DNA from: Stentor roeselii
Taxonomy: Eukaryota > Ciliophora > Heterotrichea > Heterotrichida > Stentoridae
Assembly: GCA_006503475.1 (NCBI GenBank)
Contig: RSEH01000154.1
Span: forward strand, 1 to 64,000
Length of the DNA stretch: 64,000 nt
Direction of reading: 5' to 3'
A program made the translations under genes and the position numbers. The notes beneath the pieces are model-generated. The model was not told the origin of the DNA. It saw only the letters and a program-made list of their open reading frames with translations, and made no database searches. Shown here in pieces: positions 1 through 9,167 of this stretch; the stretch's first letter is position 1; each line of letters opens with the position of its first letter.

Positions 1-1029
1 GCATATCGACCATTTAAAGAGTAGTCGAAGAAATAGTTGTTGTAATCACGGTTGAATCGATATTCAAGCCATTTAGACGCCAACACAAGGCAAAATTTAA
101 AGAGTAGCTTTTCCATTTATATCGATTTTAAATTCACCAGACCCTAGGAATTGATAAACTTGACTAGAAAGGAACGAATATAATACAAAACTGGGCCATT
201 CTAATTCATATCCATGAGAATAGATTAATTTTTAGAGGAATTTTTGTTAGAATATCTTGAATTCAAGGAAATTCTTAATTTGGTTAATTCTGTGATTCGG
301 TTAAGCAATCATGATACTTTTTCATTCCCAGAATTTAGTTATTTAATTATGATTAGGCTTTGCATGATTTCTTTCCTATATCATTATCAAGGATATTAAA
401 GTTTAGTGGAAATGATTTTTTTTTTTAGTTTTAATTGAATAGTCAGTGATGTGATTAATACTTGGATCTTTACACATGAGATTAATAAAATTGATCATAA
501 GAGATAAACTATTTAAAAAATCTTAATTCTCAAATAATTCAGATGAACTTGAAGGGTGCTAATAATTGGCAAATCTCTAAAACTGCAAATAAATTCTTAT
601 TTGAGTATTCTAATCAATAGATAATAATTACTTATATTGATTAGGTAAAGTTTTTACAAATATTTCCTGAAATTTTCTCATAAAGGATTAAACATTCTAA
701 AAATTTTCAAATCTATCATAATAAAGTGCCTAACATTGAGCCCAAATCAAATCCTTATGAACTCACTAAAATCCTTCAATATTCCTTCAAAGTAAGAACT
801 CTACTCAGTAAACCTAAAATAATTATAAAGAAATTCAAGATAATGAAAACATAATAATCCCTAAATAAAAACTCTAGATCCAATAAAATCTCAAGCTTTT
901 CTCACTATCACTAACCTAATCAAGTCATTTGTTCTTTCTTAACTTCTCAGTATTCAATATCAATAAACTATCTTATAACTTCAATCTCTTCAAATTCTAG
1001 CTAAAGGCTCTTAACGATAAGAATAACAA
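1..1029. other. AT-rich intergenic stretch, no gene seen
   Basis: I find no supported gene here. Frames on both strands carry stops at about the density expected of AT-rich non-coding DNA. The stretch from about 480 to 920 looks protein-like only if its stops are read as Gln or Trp, which any AT-rich sequence does. Confidence 0.6.
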
Positions 1030-1476
1030 TTAAAATAGTTTAAATTTATTACAAAGTAAGACCAAATTCAATTTTAAATCAGCAGCAACAGACTCAACAG
1101 AAGGAGGATCATAAAATTTCTCCCCATGCAAAAATTTTTCATTTTGAATAAGTTGCTGATTTTTCGGCTTTTTTAGGTGATTCATTATTTTTTCTTTTAT
1201 CAGACTTTCTTGAGATTTGAGTAAATTTTGAAGTTTTTCATAGTGAGACTTGTCTTCTTCGCAGCTTAAGCTTTGAATAACTGTAAATTGAGACAAAAAG
1301 TTTAAGGGTGGCTCATTTTGGCATATTTCTGAAATTCTTTTGTTGTTGAAGTTGATGCAGGACTTGTGAGGAAAGGAATTCAGAAGGTTCATAGTGAGTC
1401 TGTCATAGGCTGAGTAGATTTCAGAGAAGTCTTGTGAGGAAATCGGGACTAAGAGGAGGATAAAGGTAGGAATCAT
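1030..1476 (-). CDS. Small predicted secreted protein, unknown function
   Basis: The 148-residue product starts with a short hydrophobic leader (MIPTFILLLVPISS) that looks like a signal peptide, probably cleaved after residues 14-16. The rest is hydrophilic, rich in Lys, Asn and Ser, with a likely helical stretch around residues 75-105. There are four scattered Cys after the leader. I recognise no domain. The ATG is at 1474-1476 and no in-frame ATG lies closer to a conserved segment. The gene stands alone, with AT-rich DNA on both sides. It could be a secretory-granule or extracellular protein, but that is inference from the leader alone. Confidence 0.6.
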   Translation of the reverse strand: MIPTFILLLVPISSQDFSEIYSAYDRLTMNLLNSFPHKSCINFNNKRISEICQNEPPLNFLSQFTVIQSLSCEEDKSHYEKLQNLLKSQESLIKEKIMNHLKKPKNQQLIQNEKFLHGEKFYDPPSVESVAADLKLNLVLLCNKFKLF

Positions 1477-2498
1477 TTAACGGCACTTATAGAAAGTATT
1501 GAATATTTGATAAAGGTCCTGAATAAATGGAAAGGATGATTATTCAACTCTAGTTAATAGTTGATGGAAGGTTAGAGATTAAGTAGTTGATAGATGGATA
1601 AAGATTATTTTATATGATTTTTTTGGTAGGCTATCATAAATAAAGGTATATAAAGAACTTGCTATTCAATTAGGATTAAAATTGTTTTAATATCGGTTAA
1701 TTTTTTTGTAATTATTAGACTTTAAGTAAGATAATATTTCTATGAATTTATGAGTTAGTGATAATTCAAAAGAAATTTTTATTAATTAATCTAATCAGGA
1801 AAGACCAATTATTATAGAAACTTTCTCAATAATGATCATGAGAAACACTAATAATTCTTTTTAAAGACAATCTTTATATATGATATATTGTTTTGATTGA
1901 TATGCGGAGATCGTATGGAAATAGTGTTTCATGAATGATATGCCCATTGAATAGAAAGTCATAATTAAATTCTTTTATACTTAAACTGATTTATATACTG
2001 ATATATAGAAAATCTTAGGAATCAATTTAAAGTGCAGTTGATCTCTTGAAAAAAAAAAAACTAAAAAATGATAACCATTATTTTGTTTATATGGATAAAT
2101 GAACAAGTATAATTATTAAGATACCTAATTGTTTCCCTTCTTACCTATATCAACTTGAGATTTAATTAATATATAATTTAAATTAAATTTAAAACCAGTA
2201 TAAGTTTGAACTAAATAAAACTTTCATCTCATCTTCAATCCAGCTAAAATTTAATCAACAAGACTTTAATTACTCTTGAAAATTTTGCATAATATTTTAA
2301 ATAAATCCTAAAAACTCTAATTTCTATTCAACTTTCACCAGGTAGGCGGAGATATTTTTTTTATTCTTACTTATGAAATAATCAAGAATAGTAAAAACTA
2401 TCAATACTAATAACATTAGACTGCTTTCCCAGTTCGAGATGATTAAAATATGATAATTCATAATTTAATCAATCTTTCAATTGTTTTGATATTTATAA
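1477..2498. other. AT-rich intergenic stretch
   Basis: About 1 kb of AT-rich DNA lies between the small secreted-protein gene and the 56-residue MGC gene. I see no coding frame, repeat or RNA gene. Confidence 0.55.
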
Positions 2499-2669
2499 AT
2501 GGGATGCAACTGTTTCACTTCAGAGAGCTTAAAATCTGAAGAATCTTTTCAAGTCACTGATAATGTTTCTACCACAGTTCATCCAAACTTAATCAATAGA
2601 AGGCTGTTTACTGTTCGAGAAGAAAATCTAGAAAGTTCTGAAACTAAGAGTTTTAGTTATTTAGACTGA
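2499..2669 (+). CDS. 56-residue MGC microprotein, likely N-myristoylated
   Basis: A short open frame starts ATG-GGA-TGC, giving Met-Gly-Cys-Asn-Cys-Phe, followed by a hydrophilic Ser/Glu-rich tail and ending with TGA. Gly at position 2 with Cys at 3 and 5 is the classic pattern for N-myristoylation plus S-palmitoylation, which would put the protein on a membrane. The ATG sits directly after TTTATAA, a context shared with other starts in this window, including the other MGC gene at 34785. Codon composition is less AT-rich than the flanks, which supports coding. It has no known domain. Two DHHC S-acyltransferases in the window could be of the type that modifies such proteins, but no direct link is shown. 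The main doubt is length: a chance 57-codon frame is possible. Confidence 0.6.
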   Translation: MGCNCFTSESLKSEESFQVTDNVSTTVHPNLINRRLFTVREENLESSETKSFSYLD

Positions 2670-2823
2670 GTCAGTTTGTTAAATAATTTAATTATCTTTT
2701 AGTTGTACCCTAAATGTTTAGGTTTAATATGCAAATTCACTTCGATTATTCCATGAAGAAGTCTCCAATTGTTTAATTTTTTAGCTACCAAATATTTTAC
2801 AATAATTTTATCCAATTAATACC

Positions 2824-4188
2824 TTACGAACATTTTTTCTTCAGTCCTTCCGCAATCCAAGGATGTTCAAGTCCTTCCAAAGGTTTAAGTCGTGACTCAG
2901 GGTCCCAAGTCAAGCACCTGCTGACAAAGTCAACAAAAAGCGGAGAAGGACAATTAAGTACATCATCCAATCGCCTTTCCAAGAACACATAATCCTCATT
3001 TTTCTTATTGATAAACTTCCTCGGTTCCATATTTGAGTCAAAAAATTGATCCCATTTTGAAGCCTTTTTCAACATTTCCAAAGGCGGTTTACCAATCAAT
3101 TCAATGATTTTCAACAACTGGTGAAGTTCAGTTTCCCCAGGAAAAACCGGCATTCCAGTGAACAGTTCAACAAGAATACATCCAAAACTCCACATATCAA
3201 TAGAATAATCATATTTGCAACCTAAAATCACTTCAGGGGCTCTGTAATATCGACTTTGAATATAAAATCCTTTTAAGTCGTTCTCGTAACTTGCTGAGCC
3301 GAAGTCAATCACGCTGATCATTGGCTTGTTTGTGGACCTTAACAAAATGTTCTCAGGTTTCAAGTCGCAATGGACGATTCCGTATTTTTTTATGTACTGA
3401 AGGCAGACTAGGATTTGGACTGCGAATCGATGGATGAGGATTAGGTTCAATCCTTCGAAATTGTTTTGAACTATCAGTTCATAGAGGTTTATGCTTAGAA
3501 GCTCGAAGGTTATACATACGTGCTTTCGGAACATGAAGTAATTCTTTATACGGACTACGTTGTAAGTGTTTTCTCTGTCGTTTTGTCTTAGTTTTTGAAG
3601 GATTTTTAATTCGATTAGAGCTTGGGTGTAGAATCTTTTCTTGTTTTTTATTACTTTTACTGCTACTTCTTCTCTTCTTTTGTGGTCGAAACATTTTACT
3701 ACCTGCCCGAAGGTCCCTTTTCCCAAAATCTGAAGAATCTCATATCGATAAGCCAGATGATCATGAATCCTAATATTATAGTCTCCATCATTATTGTCAT
3801 ACAACTCTTCATCAAGTGAGATCTGAATCTTATCATTAAAGTAAAAAACTTCTTCATGATCACCAAGTTCTTTAATCTCAGCCGATGACAGACTCGATGC
3901 AAAAGTGGACAAAAATATTTTCACAGGCAAAGGAAACTGAACCTGTGCCTTCAAATTAGAAGCCGTCTTGAAAGATGGAGGCGAGTTCGACGAGAACCTT
4001 CCAAGTTGCTTTGAAGTAGTTTTTGACTGATCATGTCCTAAAACCTTATCAGGAGTGATGTCAAAACTTCCAGTAGGGACCTTTTTTTGACTTTTCGATC
4101 CAGGAAACGAGAAAGAAACAGGAAATGAGAAAGGAGACCCGGCATGTTTCCCTTGCTGATCTTTGAATGTGAAAAGACTTGGATTCAT
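2824..4188 (-). CDS. DYRK-family protein kinase (dual-specificity Tyr-regulated)
   Basis: A kinase of about 454 residues. A basic, Ser-rich N-terminal segment of about 140 residues is followed by a full catalytic domain. Visible motifs in order are the glycine loop GKGTFGQVVK, the VAIK-type lysine in VAVKVI, the catalytic loop HCDLKPENILL (near residue 272), the magnesium loop IDFGSAS, and the activation segment YIQSRYYRAPEVILG. HCDLKPEN plus the YIQSR-type segment is diagnostic of DYRK kinases. The activation loop keeps the second, essential Tyr of the family YxY pair but has Gly in place of the first. The start is set at ATG 4188, because the frame extends 18 codons further only from a GTG; the upstream neighbour then ends 72 nt away. 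DYRKs autophosphorylate on the loop Tyr during folding and then act on Ser/Thr. Likely role is growth, division or regeneration control, by family. Confidence 0.93.
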   Translation of the reverse strand: MNPSLFTFKDQQGKHAGSPFSFPVSFSFPGSKSQKKVPTGSFDITPDKVLGHDQSKTTSKQLGRFSSNSPPSFKTASNLKAQVQFPLPVKIFLSTFASSLSSAEIKELGDHEEVFYFNDKIQISLDEELYDNNDGDYNIRIHDHLAYRYEILQILGKGTFGQVVKCFDHKRREEVAVKVIKNKKRFYTQALIELKILQKLRQNDRENTYNVVRIKNYFMFRKHVCITFELLSINLYELIVQNNFEGLNLILIHRFAVQILVCLQYIKKYGIVHCDLKPENILLRSTNKPMISVIDFGSASYENDLKGFYIQSRYYRAPEVILGCKYDYSIDMWSFGCILVELFTGMPVFPGETELHQLLKIIELIGKPPLEMLKKASKWDQFFDSNMEPRKFINKKNEDYVFLERRLDDVLNCPSPLFVDFVSRCLTWDPESRLKPLEGLEHPWIAEGLKKKCS

Positions 4189-4260
4189 ATTTATCACTCT
4201 GCTGAATAAGTTTAATGAAAAGATTTTATAAGAAGTCCTCACATTAGGGCTTACATTAGT

Positions 4261-5829
4261 CTATTGGGATCTATTACTAAAGAACTGCGACAGGAAAGTA
4301 GAAGATGAGGCACTTTCACTGTTGCTATCCAAAGTCGCTTTAATGAACATCGAGGCCGTATCAGAAGTCGCTTCATTTTCCAGGTCTCGAAAGCCTTTCA
4401 AATGGTCAACATTTGCAAGCAGCGGTTCTTTCGGCACCTGTTTATTAACTTTCTTAAAATCTTTACTTCTTTTACACAGCTTGAAGGCGACAGGCAAAAC
4501 GACCATAACTAAAACAACATCAACAAAAACCGCATAAACTTCCAAATACAAATAAAAAAGACCAAAACTCGGCCTTTGAACTAATTCACTCCAGTTGATC
4601 CGCCTTTCGAAAACTGAGAAAAAACAGTAAAACAAGACATCAACCAAGACATTACAAAGAATTGAAACAAGAAGTGCAATGAAGAGTTTCAGGTTGTTTT
4701 TTCCAATGCAATTATTGATCCATTTGCAGTGATGGTCGTATTCCCTGACACATTTCAAGCAAGTATAGCAGTGCTTTGTGCCCTTATGCTTCTTGAGTGC
4801 GCAGTAAGGACAGACGTATTCAGGAATGTACTTCAAGTAGAGGTCCTAAATGTTTTTTACCATCAAAGTCACTTTTTCATTTCGCACCTCGGTACCAGGG
4901 TCGATCTGATTTAAAACTAAGACAAGGACCAAAGTAATGAAAAGACTCACAAGTTTCGCTGAGTTTATTGAAAAAGAAATCATCTCGAAGTAGTCCTGGT
5001 CTTTGAATAAGATAAAGTAAACTGTTGAGGAATACTTCGTCAAAAGTCCGAAGATTAAGAGAAAAAAAAACTTTAAAGACTTTTGATCTGCTTTTGGATT
5101 GTTCTTAGTAAGAATTACCAATAACTTGTTAATTGCTTTATCATCACTTTTTTCTAAGTTTTTCACGTCAAGGCTTTCTTCTCTTCGGTGAAGGAGAAGA
5201 TTTCTAGTGATTTTGTAGTTTCCGGTTTGAACTGCGGCTTGCATGGCGAGTTTGACATCGACTTTAAGTCCTTTAGAAAGAGAAAGAATGAGTAAGGCCA
5301 TATCTTCTCTTCTTTCACTGATTGCCAGGTAAAGAGGACTGAAGCCTTTGAAGTCCTTTTCATCCAAATCAAGGCCGTACTCATCTCTGATAAACAAAAA
5401 AAGGCCCATTAAGCCAGTTTCAGCACATAAATGAAGACAATTCCGCCCTTTTCCAGTTTTCACGCCAGGATCAGCACCGTACTCGACCATCTTCTTCGAT
5501 AAGCCCTGTCTGAAGCTTACAGCTTTCGCTCTTAAAATACTGACATGAAGTGGAGAAAACTTGTCTTCAAGATTCACCTGCGAGTTCAACATTATCAACA
5601 AAGTGTTTGTTGAAAGTCTTGACTTGATGACTTGTACAGTCTTTTCAAGGAAAGGAATCAAGTACTTTTCATTCAACTTACTGTTGGCGATTTCGTGGAA
5701 TATGTTATAATTGAACTCGCTTGTAAGACTTTCTGAACTTACCAGGTTTACTTCGAAGATATCGGAATAATCTTGTGAGTCGTTGTTTTTAAGAGCTTCT
5801 GATAATTTTAGAAAAAGAGCTGGATGCAT
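4261..5829 (-). CDS. Ankyrin-repeat DHHC palmitoyltransferase (HIP14/ZDHHC17-like)
   Basis: One gene of two exons separated by a 15-nt intron (4846-4860). The spliced product is about 517 residues. Residues about 60-215 hold ankyrin repeats (for example FSPLHVSILRAK, NCLHLCAETG, FSPLYLAISERR). Hydrophobic membrane segments follow around 250-310. The second exon gives the Cys-rich zinc domain CPYC...KHCYTCLKC and the catalytic REYDHHCKWINNCIG, then two more membrane segments. The layout ANK-TM-TM-DHHC-TM-TM matches the HIP14/ZDHHC13/17 branch, although fewer TM segments are visible than the usual six. It would transfer palmitate to Cys of membrane proteins, probably at Golgi or endosomes, with the ankyrins binding substrate. 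Without the splice each half would look like a separate truncated gene. The C-terminal tail is acidic and Ser-rich. Confidence 0.9.
4846..4860 (-). other. 15-nt intron in the ankyrin-DHHC gene
   Basis: On the minus strand the intron reads GTAAAAAACATTTAG. It lies in phase 0 between the codons for ...TLM and DLYLKY. Retaining it would put an in-frame TAG between the ankyrin half and the DHHC half, whereas removal joins them in one frame with no ATG needed for the second half. Length and ends match Stentor introns. Confidence 0.9.
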
Positions 5830-5991
5830 TTATATTAATGGTTGAATCAACTAGAAGAGGAACTATCAGGTCAGTGAAAATTTGAATGGATTTAAACTTC
5901 AGCATTATTAAAGTTTAAGTAAAGTTAACTTTCTTCCCTGATCTAGAAAACTTAAACAAATGAAAATCCTTAAAACTATCTCCATTATCTA

Positions 5992-6717
5992 TTATCCAGC
6001 TTTTTCCAAGTTCTGCAAGAAAGTGCCCAGATGCTTTCCCTGATAATCCAAAAAGTCTAATTCCACTTTCCTCTTCGCTTCATCAGCAGCTCTTTTTTCT
6101 TCATACTTCCTCAAAAGTGCATCTTTTTTATTCATCATTTCCGCTTTTTGGTTCTCAAGTCTTATTTTTTTCTTTTCAAGTTCTTCTTTTTTCTCTTGCA
6201 TCTCAGCTTTTCCTTCTTCAGCTTGAAGTTGTTTACGAGTTCCAAAAGTAACAGAGCTTTGATAAAGAGTTTGATAAGCAGCGATGGTCATTTTAATCTC
6301 ATCTCTTACCCGCATCAGGAGCAGGCCGCGTTCAGGACATTTCATTGTGACTTGTCTGATGATTTCGTCGAAGCATTGGGAATAAAGCTCTTCTCGGACT
6401 GGGCAAATTCCTGAGTCTCTTGCCTGCCGTTCCATGAGTTTCTGGTCAAGTTTTTCCTTTAGAGTGATGACGTCTTGACGTGAAGAAGGCTGGTTCGAGA
6501 CGTATTGAATGAATCTTTTTAGTTCTTGGGTCCATTCTCGGGGAGGAAGAATCGAGTTCAGGTATTCTTCTATTGAAGGCTTGCTCTCCATTGGCGGCAA
6601 TGAACCTTTTTTCTTACCTGATGGACCTAGGTTCTTTTTTTTTATTGGCACGAAATCAGCTGAGACTTCTATTGGAGGGTCGTAGTTTACTAGAGTTTCA
6701 CGAGGTGGGCCTTCCAT
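5992..6717 (-). CDS. DNALI1: Axonemal inner-arm dynein light chain p28
   Basis: The 241-residue product matches the p28 / DNALI1 family in length and layout. A Pro-rich N-terminal segment includes VNYDPPIEVS. Next comes the family block around IEEYLNSILPPREWTQEL, then CPVREELYSQCFDEIIRQVT and ERGLLLMRVRDEIKMTIAAYQTLYQSS. The C-terminal half is a long charged coiled coil (about residues 165-235) rich in Glu and Lys. p28 binds single-headed inner-arm dynein heavy chains with actin or centrin and is needed for ciliary waveform. The ATG at 6715-6717 is the only sensible start. The gene is divergent from the first kinase of the trio, with about 540 bp between them containing a strongly G/T-rich tract. 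Confidence 0.95.
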   Translation of the reverse strand: MEGPPRETLVNYDPPIEVSADFVPIKKKNLGPSGKKKGSLPPMESKPSIEEYLNSILPPREWTQELKRFIQYVSNQPSSRQDVITLKEKLDQKLMERQARDSGICPVREELYSQCFDEIIRQVTMKCPERGLLLMRVRDEIKMTIAAYQTLYQSSVTFGTRKQLQAEEGKAEMQEKKEELEKKKIRLENQKAEMMNKKDALLRKYEEKRAADEAKRKVELDFLDYQGKHLGTFLQNLEKAG

Positions 6718-6735
6718 AACTGTTTATTATTTAAT

Positions 6736-6905
6736 CATTGTTGGAGTTTTTTTTGAAGGTTGCGAGATCAAAAGTGGAATTTTTGGGATTTTTTTGGAGA
6801 TTTTGGGTTTTTGGGGGTTTTTTTTAGGGGTTTTTGAGGTTTTTTTGGGGGTTTTGAAGGGGTTTTTGAGGGTTTTAGAATTTTTTTTTTTGGAAGGGTG
6901 GAGTT
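6736..6905 (+). promoter_or_regulatory. G/T-rich (C/A-rich on gene strand) tract upstream of the p28 gene
   Basis: The plus strand here is a run of T stretches broken by GGG, GGGG and GGGGG blocks, with almost no C. Read along the p28 gene strand it is A and C only. It begins about 20 nt upstream of the p28 ATG. Similar but weaker G-poor, C/A-rich leaders precede other genes in this window (upstream of 25039, 26868, 42752 and 57310), so it may be an exaggerated form of the normal promoter composition. Several GGG blocks lie close enough to fold as a G-quadruplex. I cannot show a function. Confidence 0.45.
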
Positions 6906-7259
6906 GGAAGGTTGGGGAATTTAGAGATTTTAAATGATTTGTATGATTGGAGGATTTTAAATTGAGAGATATTTGGAGAGATTGTTGTTTGGAAATTTTA
7001 TGTTTTTGAAGTGGAATTATTTGAGTTGGTTTGAGATGGGTTGAAATAAAACTAGTCAGATTTGAAAATGATCATTATTTCTGAGATAAGTAAGTAGCTA
7101 TTGGAGTTTTTTTAATTTATTAGAGATATTTTGATTCTTTATTGGTGAGTGTTTTACGGGATTTGGGATTTTTTGATTCAGAGAGGTTTTTTTGATTTAG
7201 TTAATCATGCTTTTAAAAAGGAATTGGCTCATCATGATCTATTTATTACTGTCTATAAA

Positions 7260-8999
7260 ATGGATACCGGGTTAAGCCTTCGAGCATCAGAACTTCGTAC
7301 AAAGCTTCATCAATCAGGTTACGCAGAACACCATCTTCTATCTCTAACCTCCTCAACCCCTTTAGAGTCTCTAAAAGACTGGGGAGGCCACCTAGCCTCA
7401 TATCCAGAGGCATTAGAATACTGGTCCTGCATATTCCTCCAAAGCTGCGAAGTCAGTGAATCCCCATCAGAAAAGTTAACTTTCAAAGATTTCCTCTCAA
7501 ATTTCACATGGGCAACCTACGGGGCCTCTCAAAGTCCAGACCCCTCAGCCCTGTCCTTATACGCAGAATTAATTGACGATATCATATCAGACGAAATAAC
7601 AAAACTCGACCAAAACGACCAGATCTCCGAAATACTTCAACTCATTCAAGCTATTAAAACTTATGAAGTCAAGTTCAACGATTACAACTTCATTTATTTA
7701 AAAGTCGCAAATATTTCTATGAATAATCTTTTTACGAAGATCAATAAAATGATTGATGCACAGAAACCTCCTGAGGGTATTGTTGAAGTCGCAGAGCAGC
7801 TTGAAGTCAGTTCGAGATTAGGACTCGATGTGCAGGACTTGGCTTTTGTTTTAGCTGATCTGGTTAATGACTTTGTAGATACTTTAGTGGAAAATTGGCA
7901 GAATCCGTCGATGGGGAATGTGGATTTAAATGATGCTAAGCAGGCGCTTTTGGTTTGTAATAAATTGGGTGAGTTTGTTGGGAGTGAAAGTAAGGTGATT
8001 GTGGAGGAATGTATTGAAAAATTAAAAGTTTTTAGGATTGATTTGAGTTCGAATCTAGCTCATGTTCAAACACCTCCACAATCTCCCAAACCTTCAAATC
8101 AACCTCCTCCCCCACCCTCCGACCTTTATATTATCGACAAATCTCTGGTCAAAATTGAATACCCACCGAAATATACAGTTACTCACGGCAATCTCAGAAC
8201 AAATATTCATCATGCTACATACTACGAAGGCATAGTTTGTGTGAAAACTTACGAGTTTTTAGATAGTATTCAAAACTATGAAAAAGCTTACAATGAGATT
8301 AGGATTTATGAGAGACTTAGCAAACTAGCGAATAACAACAACTGTTTTTTATTGTATTACGGAACATTCATTGAAGGAAATAAGATATACATGGTGATGG
8401 AGTATCATGAAAGCAATTTAATGGTATGGATTAACTATTTTGAAACCAACAATCGATGGTTAAACGAAGACATGTTTTTGAATATTGCTTGGAAAGTCCT
8501 TGACTCATTCAATATCATGGTTCAAAACGGAATTCTTCATGGTGATATAAAGCCTCAAAATATGCTGGCTGATCAAAACTGGAATATAAAAATTATTGAC
8601 TTTAATGCTTCTCTCACGAAAATACAAGAAGTTGCGTTACTTAATACCGGATTCCATGTTGTTAAAGGAACTTTGGGGTACATGGCTCCCGAACTTAAAG
8701 CTGCATTAGCTGTGAATCAAGAGAAAACTAACTATAATATGGAAAAATCAGATGTTTATAGTCTTGGAGTGGTTTTTTATCAACTTTTGACTCATCAGAA
8801 TATTGATGAATTGAAGGCTGATTATATGCAGGCAGTAATTAAGAATTTTCAAGGTTTTTGTAATGATACTAAAAGTTTTTTGATTTTACTTCTAACTGAG
8901 GATAGACATGCACGGCCTACTTTCGGTGAAGCTTTAGCATCTTTTAAAAAGATTCCAGCGACTAAGACTTTTACTTTTTCACAACAAAAAAGTACTTAA
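7260..8999 (+). CDS. Atypical protein kinase with conserved N-terminal domain, paralogue 1 of 3
   Basis: A 579-residue product with two parts. Residues 1 to about 270 form a helical domain with an EYWSCIFLQSCE motif (near 60), shared with the two neighbouring genes and not recognised by me. A Pro-rich linker (near 275-285) leads to a kinase domain at about 300-570. Catalytic residues are present but the motifs are unusual: no clear glycine-rich loop (YTVTHGNLRTN), Lys in VCVKTY, Glu in NEIRIYERL, HGDIKPQN (H427, D429) in place of HRD, IDFN (D447) in place of DFG, and GTLGYMAPEL. Lys, Glu, Asp, Asn and Asp are retained, so activity is plausible. The frame stays open upstream to a GTG, but ATG 7260 aligns with the starts of both paralogues. 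It diverges from p28. Confidence 0.85.
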   Translation: MDTGLSLRASELRTKLHQSGYAEHHLLSLTSSTPLESLKDWGGHLASYPEALEYWSCIFLQSCEVSESPSEKLTFKDFLSNFTWATYGASQSPDPSALSLYAELIDDIISDEITKLDQNDQISEILQLIQAIKTYEVKFNDYNFIYLKVANISMNNLFTKINKMIDAQKPPEGIVEVAEQLEVSSRLGLDVQDLAFVLADLVNDFVDTLVENWQNPSMGNVDLNDAKQALLVCNKLGEFVGSESKVIVEECIEKLKVFRIDLSSNLAHVQTPPQSPKPSNQPPPPPSDLYIIDKSLVKIEYPPKYTVTHGNLRTNIHHATYYEGIVCVKTYEFLDSIQNYEKAYNEIRIYERLSKLANNNNCFLLYYGTFIEGNKIYMVMEYHESNLMVWINYFETNNRWLNEDMFLNIAWKVLDSFNIMVQNGILHGDIKPQNMLADQNWNIKIIDFNASLTKIQEVALLNTGFHVVKGTLGYMAPELKAALAVNQEKTNYNMEKSDVYSLGVVFYQLLTHQNIDELKADYMQAVIKNFQGFCNDTKSFLILLLTEDRHARPTFGEALASFKKIPATKTFTFSQQKST

Positions 9000-9167
9000 T
9001 TTAGATTAGTTTGATATTAATAAAGTCTATGTAGCTCTGTTTTTATATATTAAAAGATTTTTTAGTTTGGAGTTGACAAGCGCCTATTTCTAACATTCAA
9101 TAAAAATAGAGTGTTTTACATAATAAAATTCTATGAAACCTAATTATTAATAATAAACATTACTAAC

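Noticed and set aside
300-920. Plus-strand frame that reads like a protein if TAA/TAG are Gln and TGA is Trp
   Set aside because: Stop density (about 9 per 100 codons) equals chance for this base composition; any AT-rich DNA looks Gln-rich once stops are replaced. Intact genes in the window never use stops as sense codons, so a reassigned code is not supported.
2430-2460. Sequence CCCAGTTCGAGATGA, resembling a tRNA T-arm (also near 15831)
   Set aside because: No acceptor, D-arm or anticodon stem can be drawn around either site.
4189-4242. N-terminal extension of the DYRK kinase by 18 residues
   Set aside because: The extension would start at GTG; the first ATG in frame is at 4188, with normal distance to the upstream gene.
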